DNA of 5,364 nucleotides from Planctomycetota bacterium (GTDB lineage Bacteria; Planctomycetota; Planctomycetia; Planctomycetales; Planctomycetaceae): contig JAJRTM010000952.1 in the NCBI GenBank assembly GCA_024278285.1, positions 1 through 5,364 of the forward strand, given 5' to 3'. The translations under genes were made by a program, and so were the position numbers. The notes beneath the pieces are model-generated. The model was given only the letters and a program-made list of their open reading frames with translations. It had not been told where the DNA came from and did not search any database. Each line of letters starts with the position of its first letter. The first letter of the stretch is position 1. Positions 1 through 5,343 of the stretch are shown one piece after another.

Positions 1-108
1 GAAGACACAAAGAAGAAAAATTTTAATTGGAACGGTTCGTTTAACGGCAAGCCGAAGGCGACTGCGCAAACCGGTTTGTTTGATTGGAAGGTGCCGAACC
101 GCGAATAA
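1..108 (+). CDS. C-terminal tail of a truncated gene, product unknown
   Basis: Frame 1 is open from the window edge to a TAA at 106-108, giving 35 residues. They end in a stretch rich in Trp, Asn, Gly and Lys (NWNGSFNGKPKATAQTG, then LFDWKVPNRE). The composition is protein-like and better than the other frames: frame 3 stops at once, and frame 2 is open but very rich in Arg and Lys. The N-terminal part lies outside the window, so no family can be assigned. Two cautions apply. The first 20 bases resemble a dispersed repeat type seen again at 133-175 in the opposite orientation. The last codons (AAC CGC GAA TAA) fall inside a 10-bp tandem repeat, so the present C-terminus may have been set by repeat insertion. 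The tail could also be chance open frame in repeat DNA. Confidence 0.4.
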   Translation, partial: EDTKKKNFNWNGSFNGKPKATAQTGLFDWKVPNRE

Positions 109-129
109 ACGCCCATTAACGCGAATCAA
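100..129. repeat. Three tandem 10-bp units (CGCGAATNAA type)
   Basis: Three consecutive 10-bp units are visible: CGCGAATAAA (100-109), CGCCCATTAA (110-119) and CGCGAATCAA (120-129). The outer two differ at one base and the middle one is more degenerate. The stop codon of the upstream reading frame lies in the first unit. From memory, similar arrays of the type CGCGAATtaa are scattered between genes in planctomycetes and other environmental bacteria. Their function is unknown. Confidence 0.6.
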
Positions 130-132
130 TTT

Positions 133-175
133 TTTCTTTTTTCTTGGTGGCTTCGTGCCTTAGTGGTAAAGAAAG
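133..175 (-). repeat. Dispersed purine-rich repeat, minus orientation
   Basis: Read on the minus strand this block contains GGCACGAAGCCACCAAGAA followed by an A-rich run. It resembles the 'ACGAAGNCACNAAGAA' type of dispersed intergenic repeat. About 15 of 18 bases match the start of the window (GAAGACACAAAGAAG) when inverted, so the two form a degenerate inverted pair about 115 bp apart. The family assignment comes from visual similarity and memory. Confidence 0.45.
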
Positions 176-241
176 GATGAAAGCCATGAAGAATAGGATC
201 GACACTTAACCTGTATACCTCATTAAAGTTATGTTTCCCCC

Positions 242-273
242 AAAAAAAGTTTGCGTACCGTTCGTAAACTTTT
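242..273. terminator. AT-rich hairpin with T-tract, possible weak bidirectional terminator
   Basis: The arms are AAAAGTTTGCG (245-255) and CGTAAACTTTT (263-273), with a 7-nt loop. In plus-strand RNA all 11 positions pair, one of them as G-U. In minus-strand RNA that position becomes an A-C mismatch, but the stem is followed by seven T (248 to 242). The hairpin could end transcripts from the gene whose stop is at 108, or minus-strand read-through from the GH127 unit 360 nt away. The stem has few GC pairs, so termination would be weak. Confidence 0.35.
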
Positions 274-284
274 AATGTTAGTAG

Positions 285-305
285 CACGGATCAAACACAG
301 ATCAA
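285..305 (+). repeat. Two direct units CACGGATCAA / CACAGATCAA
   Basis: The units lie at 285-294 and 296-305, differ at one base, and have an 11-bp period. The core CACGGAT is the reverse complement of ATCCGTG, found twice at 524-540, so these two blocks are inverted relatives about 240 bp apart. They resemble a widely dispersed intergenic repeat type. No function is known to me. Confidence 0.5.
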
Positions 306-357
306 AAAAAGGTCATTCATACATCAGAATCATTTTCATGCCAGGTGAAGTTGAAAA

Positions 358-383
358 TTCTCTTTTTTCTTTGCGTCTTGCTG
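358..383 (-). repeat. Dispersed repeat, minus orientation (GCAAGACGCAAAGAAA type)
   Basis: Read on the minus strand it gives CAGCAAGACGCAAAGAAA and then an A-rich run. It resembles the block at 436-463 in the opposite orientation, so the pair brackets about 50 bp (384-435). The match is degenerate and judged by eye. Confidence 0.4.
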
Positions 384-435
384 CCAATCCATTCCACTTT
401 TTCTATAGAAGTCCCGTATATTTATTTGACTAAAG

Positions 436-463
436 TTTCTCGCAAAGAAGACAAGAAGAGAGG
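436..463 (+). repeat. Dispersed repeat, plus orientation (CTCGCAAAGAAGACAAGA type)
   Basis: This purine-rich block (TTTCTCGCAAAGAAG, then ACAAGAAGAG) is the probable inverted partner of 358-383. It belongs to the same purine-rich class as the blocks at 1-20 and 133-175. It contains no reading frame of note. Confidence 0.4.
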
Positions 464-523
464 ATCATTTTTAGTTCTTTTCTTCTGTCCCTGAGTATCG
501 TCCTTGCCTCTTCAGGAGAATTG

Positions 524-540
524 ATCCGTGAAAATCCGTG
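524..540 (-). repeat. Two direct ATCCGTG units, 10-bp period
   Basis: ATCCGTG occurs at 524-530 and again at 534-540, separated by AAA. Inverted, it equals the CACGGAT core at 285-291. It lies 90 bp past the GH127 stop and may be the remnant of the same dispersed repeat family. Confidence 0.5.
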
Positions 541-559
541 GCTGTAAAATGTTTCAGCC

Positions 560-588
560 ATTATAAAGTAAGAAGAATCAATTATCAG
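560..588 (-). promoter_or_regulatory. Possible sigma-70-type promoter, minus strand, no gene behind it
   Basis: Minus-strand reading shows CTGATA (583-588, 4 of 6 to TTGACA), a 17-bp spacer, and a perfect TATAAT (560-565). It points into the gene-free region toward the T-tract hairpin at 242-273. AT-rich DNA produces such matches by chance, so support is weak without transcription data. Confidence 0.25.
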
Positions 589-629
589 TACGACTTCGCA
601 GCTTTATTCCCTTTGTTATTACTGGGTTA

Positions 630-3059
630 TTACTGGGAAACCTTCCATTCCAAAACTCCACCTGAAAACTGTGGCTTTAATTGCACAATCACTTTCAGTG
701 CGGTGGTTTCAACTGGATCGAATTGAACCGTATTGTATTGATTCAAGGATGTTTCGTACTTTTGTTTTGTTTGGACCGGCTTCCAATTTTTGCCCTCCTG
801 ATACAATACCGTCCAACTATCAGGTACCCGACATTGACCGCTGCCAGTGTCGTCAAACCAGTAAAGTGATGTCGATGAGACGGTTCTCTTTTTATCATAA
901 TCGAGCTGAATCCATTCATTGGTGCCGCGGTGATCCCACCATGTCATGCGAGGAATTTTTTGATCGCTCGAAGATTCCGGCTCAATCAAATCATTCATCG
1001 CATGAGGGGAATCGTTATGATGATGGAAAGAAGCCGTCATTTTTCCGGATGATGCAATCGTGGGGGGCGATTGTGGTTTCGTCAAGTCTTTTTGACGTGG
1101 CAACCAGACCGCCATTTCACCAACTTTTCGATGTGCCCATAAGTAATAAGGAATCGCAGTCATTCTAACAGGACGTACCGAAACTTTATCCCCTTCCAGA
1201 AACACCTGTTGAATTATCCCGTGAAGCTGAACGGCTCCATTGAGAAATGTTTCGTCAAACGAGCTCTCCAGCACCGATTCATCGGGTAGAAACAGGTCGA
1301 AAACCGCACCAGAATGATCGGTCGCTTCGAGACAATAAACGATTGGTCCTCGTTCCAATGCAACACGCCCCCGGTTTGCTTTTACTTTCGGATGCGATAC
1401 AACTCGTCTGATCGGCATCGGAAAATCGATAGAAACGAGGTCCCCTTTTTGCCAATTTCGTGAAAGAGAAATATATCCTTTTTGCAACTTCTGCTCGACC
1501 GGCTTCCCATTCACTTTGATTGTATACTTTGCAGGGGCATCGTCGAGATACCGGTAAAGATCACCGGGGACCGGCTTCCCTTTCACCCAACCGGGAATAC
1601 GAACCTTGATAGTGAAGTTCTCAGATTCGCTTGGCTCCACCTGAATATCAACCTGTCCCGACCAGGGATAGTCGGTTTGCTGCTTTAAGGTAATCTGGTT
1701 CTCGCCGAGTGTTAGCTTTCCTTCAGAACCAATAAACAGATTGACGTAAATTTCATTGTCACGTTGTGCATAAATATATGAGGGCAACGAAGGCAAGAAT
1801 CTGACAATATTCACAGGACAGCAAGAAGTGCCAAACCAGGCTGATCGTCCGAGTTTCCCCTGATTAAATGGATATCGACCATCGCTGGATAAGGGGTTGG
1901 GGTAAAAGAATTCATTACCGGAAAGCGAAATCCCGGAAAGAAAGCCGTTGTACAAAATTCGTTCCAGCACATCGACGTACTTTGCATCTCCATGCAGTAG
2001 AAACATTCTCTGATTCCAGAACATGTTCGCGATCGCAGCACAGGTTTCGTTGTAAGCGGTTTTGTTGGGAAGGTCGTAAGCTTCGGTAAATCGTTCCCCC
2101 TGATGTGAAGAGCCGATTCCGCCTGTCAGATACATCTTTTTGAAGACGACATTTTCCCATAATTGTTCAATCGCCTCGGCATACTCGGCATCGTTTTCAA
2201 TCGCAGCGATATCCGCCATCGCGCTGTACATGTACCCTGCCCGAACAGCATGCCCAACCGCTTCGCGCTGCCTGGTTACCGGTTGATGATCCTGGTGTTG
2301 TGCTCCATAATTATTCTTCCGGTGCGAATCTCCACGTTGATCGAGAAAGAACTTCGCCAGATCAAGGTATCTTTTATCTCCCGTCACTCGAAACAGCCGG
2401 ACCAGTCCAATCTCAATTTCCTGATGCCCCGGCACATCGTGACGACCTTTCAGTCCAAACTCTTTCAGAACAAGTTCTGCATTTTTTATCGCAACATTTA
2501 ATAATGTTCGTTTTCCCGTTGCCTGAAAATGTGCCACCGCAGCTTCGTAAAGGTGACCGACATTGTAAAGTTCATGGCTGCTCAACAGATGCGACCAGCG
2601 TTCTTTACCAACGCCGGGCTGACCGCTTGCCTTGGCAGGATCAATGGTTCGAATCGTATAAAGATAGCCATCCTTTTCCTGAGCCGCTTCAATTTTTGAA
2701 ATCAATTCGTCCAGATATTCATCCAGCTCAGGATCCGGAGACGTTGCCAGCGAATACGATGCTCCTTCAATCGATTTGAAGACGTCGGAATCGTTGAAAT
2801 AGATCCCTTCAAATTCTCCGGGAATTAAGCCCCCTGCTTTAGCAAAATTATCAAGCCGGCCTGTTTGTTGACATCGCAAAAAAACATATTTGACGGTGAC
2901 GTCTCGGTTTGTATCGAGCCGAGGTTTGAAAAATCGGTCTTGGATTTTCACCTGAGTGAACGGCAGCGGCTGAATCGGATAATCCGCAGCCATTGCGCTC
3001 ATCGAGAAACTCAGGCAAAATAATAGAGCCCAAGTAATCGAACCGTTTCTTTTCATCAT
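630..3059 (-). CDS. Secreted GH127 beta-L-arabinofuranosidase-like glycoside hydrolase with C-terminal F5/8-like domain
   Basis: The protein has 809 residues from the ATG at 3059. A second ATG (3056) follows directly, and GAGG at 3065-3068 serves both (5 or 8 nt). The longer open frame to 3101 would need a TTG with no ribosome binding site. Residues 1-24 form a Sec signal peptide ending near AMA/A, so the enzyme should act in the periplasm or outside. A GH127 (DUF1680) helical barrel covers about 30-430, a beta-sandwich about 435-655, and an F5/8 (discoidin)-like module about 670-809. In the characterised Bifidobacterium enzyme HypBA1, a Glu/Cys/Cys-Cys site holds zinc and one Cys is the nucleophile. 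Here the same set appears as E338-T-C340 and C413-C414, with the likely acid/base E322 in GERF. All key residues are present. The expected reaction is retaining hydrolysis of beta-L-arabinofuranosides, but relatives act on other pectic sugars, so the substrate is uncertain. HypBA1 (about 658 residues) lacks the last roughly 150 residues. The gene is downstream partner of the oxidoreductase, 96 nt away. Confidence 0.93.
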   Translation of the reverse strand: MMKRNGSITWALLFCLSFSMSAMAADYPIQPLPFTQVKIQDRFFKPRLDTNRDVTVKYVFLRCQQTGRLDNFAKAGGLIPGEFEGIYFNDSDVFKSIEGASYSLATSPDPELDEYLDELISKIEAAQEKDGYLYTIRTIDPAKASGQPGVGKERWSHLLSSHELYNVGHLYEAAVAHFQATGKRTLLNVAIKNAELVLKEFGLKGRHDVPGHQEIEIGLVRLFRVTGDKRYLDLAKFFLDQRGDSHRKNNYGAQHQDHQPVTRQREAVGHAVRAGYMYSAMADIAAIENDAEYAEAIEQLWENVVFKKMYLTGGIGSSHQGERFTEAYDLPNKTAYNETCAAIANMFWNQRMFLLHGDAKYVDVLERILYNGFLSGISLSGNEFFYPNPLSSDGRYPFNQGKLGRSAWFGTSCCPVNIVRFLPSLPSYIYAQRDNEIYVNLFIGSEGKLTLGENQITLKQQTDYPWSGQVDIQVEPSESENFTIKVRIPGWVKGKPVPGDLYRYLDDAPAKYTIKVNGKPVEQKLQKGYISLSRNWQKGDLVSIDFPMPIRRVVSHPKVKANRGRVALERGPIVYCLEATDHSGAVFDLFLPDESVLESSFDETFLNGAVQLHGIIQQVFLEGDKVSVRPVRMTAIPYYLWAHRKVGEMAVWLPRQKDLTKPQSPPTIASSGKMTASFHHHNDSPHAMNDLIEPESSSDQKIPRMTWWDHRGTNEWIQLDYDKKRTVSSTSLYWFDDTGSGQCRVPDSWTVLYQEGKNWKPVQTKQKYETSLNQYNTVQFDPVETTALKVIVQLKPQFSGGVLEWKVSQ

Positions 3060-3062
3060 GAA

Positions 3063-3115
3063 TTCCTCTTTGGTAGAAAGATTCCATCGCAAGCAGGTCA
3101 ATTAACTCTACCAAA
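3063..3115 (-). promoter_or_regulatory. Leader hairpin abutting the GH127 ribosome binding site
   Basis: In the spacer between the two genes, TTTGGTAGA (3069-3077) and TCTACCAAA (3107-3115) form a perfect 9-bp inverted repeat with a 29-nt loop. In the minus-strand mRNA the 3' arm ends directly before the ribosome binding core GAGG (3065-3068), 5-8 nt from the tandem ATGs. No T-run follows, so it is not an intrinsic terminator. It could protect a processed mRNA end, or affect ribosome access and so set GH127 output relative to the upstream gene. The role is inferred. Confidence 0.45.
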
Positions 3116-3155
3116 TCCTTTCCCCTATAGCGAACAGTTTCAATCGGGCAGACTT

Positions 3156-4538
3156 CTAACCCAGCGCAGGTAATTCAAAACCTTTTCGGCGTTCTCTGGA
3201 AAGGAGCAAGTTTGCTTCATTACAATTTGTGAATTGTTCGGTATCTGGATTCCATTTCAATTTCTTGCCAACCTGACCAACATCGCGAACAATATTAACC
3301 AGATAGCAAAGCGTGGAAGATCGTTGACCGTATTCGATGTCGGCGTTGCATCGCTTGCGGGATTTGATGCACTCGATCCAGTTTTCAATGTGGTACTGCG
3401 TTTCCATTTTCTGGTTAGGGCCGGGGTTGTCAGACGAAAGGATCAGCTCTTTCGGGTTACTGACAATTTTATTCCGATTGATTTCGATCTTCCCTTTATC
3501 ACCAATGAAAATCGCGCCCAGTCCTGGTCCCCAGTCGCCATCAAGTTCGAGTCGCAATTCGGTCCCGTTTGCATATTTCATGCGAATTTTCGCCCTCGGC
3601 CCAACCACTCGCTTCACCATCGCGTGATAATCGACCCCGTTCACCTTTCCCCCGGTCGGTTTGTCGTATTTCCCGGTAGACATTGATTTGACCTCTTCGG
3701 TCAGTAAAACTTCGACCGGACCGGTTTCGTCGGTTCCTAATGCCCGTTGAATCTGGTCGTAAGAATGCGTTCCCCATCCGGTCACGCCATACCCCCGGCC
3801 TCCGCCATCGTAGTCCCACCAACTTGCCCAGCCACGATGGATTTGTGGATGATAATTTCGAAGTTCCGCTTGGTTCGTCCACAATTCCCACCACCCTTTT
3901 TTGCCTCCCTTGGGAAGTGGTTTGGATGGTAGATCGGGCCAGATGACCGGACCGACAAAGTTGGGAGCCAAAACAGTATGCACTTTTCCGATGCCACCAT
4001 TCTTCACCAGATCACTCGCCCAGTTATTGATCGGCATCGACCGCTGTTGCGTTCCAATTTGTGTCACGCAGTTAAACTTACGAGCCGCATTAACCATGTA
4101 GCGACCTTCGGCAATTGTCAGACACATCGGCTTTTCGATATAGACATCTACCCCCATCTGCATCGCCAGTGTCGCGACCCAGGCCCGTGCGTGCGTTGTT
4201 GTTTCGACCATGACGGCATCGAGTTTTTCCTTCTCGATCATTTTGCGAAAATCTTCGTAAACCGCCCAGTTTTGATCCTTACCAACCGCTTCGATAAACT
4301 CGTCACAACGAGGTTTGAAGCAATCGCAAATCGCTTTGATATTTACTTGAGGAATCTGAAAGCATGTTTTGGCAATATCCTTGGCACGATTACCGGTCCC
4401 GATGATGCCCACATTCACTTGCTCATTAGCACCGCTTTGAGTTCCCTTCCCCAGCACTTTTGAAGAGACAACATAAGGGGCAGCGAAACTGACCGTAGCA
4501 GCCGCGGCTGTGTTCTGAAGGAAATTACGTCTTTTCAT
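3156..4538 (-). CDS. Tat-exported Gfo/Idh/MocA family NAD(P)-dependent oxidoreductase
   Basis: The protein has 460 residues from the ATG at 4538. GGGAG (4545-4549) sits 6 nt upstream, which is better placed than for the GTG one codon earlier. Residues 1-27 form a twin-arginine signal (KRRNFLQ, then an Ala-rich stretch ending near VVSS), so the folded, cofactor-loaded protein should be exported. A Rossmann fold begins at about 41 with GIIGTGNR (44-51). The family motif EKP is at 135-137, with the Lys expected near the cofactor and active site. The C-terminal alpha/beta domain carries a Gly-rich segment and WGTHSYDQ (255-262), whose His258 is a candidate catalytic residue. Length is normal for the planctomycete Tat-bearing subfamily. 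It likely oxidises, reduces or epimerises a sugar or glycoside. The substrate cannot be told from sequence. It is the first gene of a probable two-gene unit with GH127, which suggests a shared glycan substrate. Confidence 0.9.
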   Translation of the reverse strand: MKRRNFLQNTAAAATVSFAAPYVVSSKVLGKGTQSGANEQVNVGIIGTGNRAKDIAKTCFQIPQVNIKAICDCFKPRCDEFIEAVGKDQNWAVYEDFRKMIEKEKLDAVMVETTTHARAWVATLAMQMGVDVYIEKPMCLTIAEGRYMVNAARKFNCVTQIGTQQRSMPINNWASDLVKNGGIGKVHTVLAPNFVGPVIWPDLPSKPLPKGGKKGWWELWTNQAELRNYHPQIHRGWASWWDYDGGGRGYGVTGWGTHSYDQIQRALGTDETGPVEVLLTEEVKSMSTGKYDKPTGGKVNGVDYHAMVKRVVGPRAKIRMKYANGTELRLELDGDWGPGLGAIFIGDKGKIEINRNKIVSNPKELILSSDNPGPNQKMETQYHIENWIECIKSRKRCNADIEYGQRSSTLCYLVNIVRDVGQVGKKLKWNPDTEQFTNCNEANLLLSRERRKGFELPALG

Positions 4539-4855
4539 CACTTACTCCCTGGCAGGAAATTGAGGCGGGTGGTTTGACAACTAAAACGCAGCAGGAAAAA
4601 CAAAGTCTCTCTATTGTAGATGCCATTGTCTTGTTTCGATTCCCTGATACTACATATAAATGACCTTTCTTGTCCAGTAAAGAGAATGAAAACGTAAGAA
4701 TATTTATTTATTCGAACAGATGAAGTATAAATCCCTGATGGTATTTCAAACATTTTCAATAAATAATAATATCCATAACTAACTATTACTATATGACTTG
4801 CAGCATTTTACCTAGATGAATAAACAGACAAGTGTCATTAACTGCGATATTACTC
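4539..4855. other. AT-rich divergent intergenic region
   Basis: This region separates the minus-strand oxidoreductase from the plus-strand small gene. It is clearly more AT-rich than the genes. I see a possible minus-strand promoter at 4647-4676 and otherwise no hairpin with a T-run, tRNA-like fold or convincing gene. A 73-codon minus-strand open frame (4538-4759) overlaps the oxidoreductase start as TGATG, but its composition is not protein-like and it begins in AT-rich DNA without a ribosome binding site. Confidence 0.6.
4647..4676 (-). promoter_or_regulatory. Possible promoter for the oxidoreductase-GH127 unit
   Basis: Read on the minus strand, TGGACA (4671-4676, 5 of 6 to TTGACA) is followed by an 18-bp spacer and TAGTAT (4647-4652, 4 of 6 to TATAAT). 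Transcription would start near 4640, leaving a leader of about 100 nt before the ATG at 4538. Position and orientation fit, but the match is moderate and the DNA is AT-rich. Confidence 0.28.
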
Positions 4856-4884
4856 TTGCGGGAGAAATCAGGCTCGCCTATAAT
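4856..4884 (+). promoter_or_regulatory. Sigma-70-type promoter for the small membrane protein gene
   Basis: A perfect TATAAT (4879-4884) lies 17 bp after TTGCGG (4856-4861, only TTG conserved). The start site would be near 4891, inside the dyad at 4888-4900. The spacing is optimal but the -35 is poor, which would suit a promoter that needs an activator. It would give a leader of about 24 nt to the GTG at 4915 or about 138 nt to the ATG at 5029. Confidence 0.45.
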
Positions 4885-4887
4885 CTG

Positions 4888-4900
4888 GACTTATTAAGTC
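4888..4900. promoter_or_regulatory. Palindrome over the predicted start site, possible operator
   Basis: GACTTA-T-TAAGTC is a perfect 6-bp dyad with a single central base, placed 3 bp after the TATAAT, where a bound repressor would block transcription. A related half-site GACTTAAT recurs at 4963-4970. No regulator is encoded in the window, so the operator role is inferred from position and symmetry. Confidence 0.35.
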
Positions 4901-5028
4901 TTGTTTAGGGTGTAGTGTCTGAGTGTTATTGGAAAGTTGGTCGCCGTACAGTGACCAGTCGAGACTTAATGCCTGTTTTGGCAAGAAAACATCCCTCCAA
5001 ACCAACTAGCAAAAAGGCGGACAGATCG

Positions 5029-5181
5029 ATGGACATCTTATTACAAATTTGGGTTCCTGTTGTCTTCATCCTTTCCATACTGACAGGCGTTGGAATGTCT
5101 TGGTTTTTCTATGTTCGCTCAATTAACATCCCTTGGGATCCCTACAAAACTGTCTGGTTCCCCAAGAGCAAACGCTCCTGA
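5029..5181 (+). CDS. Small single-pass membrane protein, function unknown
   Basis: From the ATG at 5029 the product has 50 residues. The first 27 or so are almost all hydrophobic (LLQIWVPVVFILSILTG, then VGMSWFFYV) and form one membrane helix. A polar tail with aromatic residues and a basic end (PWDPYKTVWFPKSKRS) follows. AAGGCGG lies 8 nt before this ATG and is a reasonable ribosome binding site. The frame stays open upstream to a GTG at 4915 (88 residues), preceded by AGGG 4 nt away, and an ATG lies at 4969. The upstream 38 residues are Lys/Arg/Ser-rich and less protein-like, so I prefer 5029, though the short leader from the promoter at 4856-4884 favours 4915. The basic C-terminus and few charges at the N-terminus suggest the N-terminus faces out. 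I do not recognise the family. Confidence 0.55.
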   Translation: MDILLQIWVPVVFILSILTGVGMSWFFYVRSINIPWDPYKTVWFPKSKRS

Positions 5182-5270
5182 AATATTTCTTTGCCTGATT
5201 CAATGACTTTCAGCGATAGTCGTAGGGGGGCCTGGTAAATTTCTTAAGCTGTTGTCAGTTGTACTGTTGC

Positions 5271-5343
5271 GCTTTGTTTTATGATCCCCTGTTGGGTGCC
5301 ACGGCTCTGTGAGCCGTGCGAACTGAAATTCAAGCTTTGTTTT
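5271..5343. repeat. Palindromic repeat flanked by 10-bp direct repeats
   Basis: The centre is a perfect hairpin: CACGGCTC (5300-5307), loop TGT, GAGCCGTG (5311-5318). GCTTTGTTTT stands on both sides as a direct repeat (5271-5280 and 5334-5343), and the match continues as 13 of 15 bases. From memory, the palindrome core recurs between genes in Gimesia-like planctomycetes. The flanking repeats are compatible with target-site duplication around a small non-autonomous element. No T-run directly follows the stem, so it is not a canonical intrinsic terminator, although it lies 119 bp past the small gene's stop. Confidence 0.55.

Larger units (their letters stand above)
109..629. other. Gene-free intergenic region built of degenerate dispersed repeats
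   Basis: No frame here has a convincing start, ribosome binding site and protein-like composition. The 60-codon open frame at 251-433 begins with a non-ATG codon inside a hairpin and runs through repeat DNA. What can be seen is a series of short repeat-like blocks in both orientations (100-129, 133-175, 285-305, 358-383, 436-463, 524-540), a hairpin with a T-tract (242-273), and a possible minus-strand promoter (560-588). The DNA is AT-rich with strong purine/pyrimidine strand skew in blocks. Confidence 0.7.

Noticed and set aside
100..129. CRISPR-like array
   Set aside because: The units are 10 bp and contiguous, without spacers or longer repeats, and no cas gene is present.
251..433. 60-codon plus-strand frame in the repeat island
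   Set aside because: It has a non-ATG start inside a hairpin, no ribosome binding site, and passes through repeat blocks.
671..1168. 165-codon plus-strand open frame
   Set aside because: It lies wholly antisense to the GH127 gene, whose motifs establish the minus-strand frame, and its translation has no recognisable domain.
3060..3101. 14-residue N-terminal extension of GH127
   Set aside because: It would start at TTG without a ribosome binding site and place polar residues ahead of a clean Sec signal peptide beginning at the tandem ATGs.
3978..4463. 161-codon plus-strand open frame
   Set aside because: It is antisense to the Rossmann half of the oxidoreductase and is His/Cys/Arg-rich in the way typical of shadow frames.
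4538..4759. 73-codon minus-strand frame overlapping the oxidoreductase start as TGATG
   Set aside because: The overlap looks like translational coupling, but there is no ribosome binding site at its start, its composition is not protein-like, and it covers the likely promoter region.
5300..5318. Intrinsic terminator for the small gene
   Set aside because: The stem is GC-rich but the bases after it (CGAACTGAAATT) lack a T-run on the plus strand, and none follows on the minus strand.
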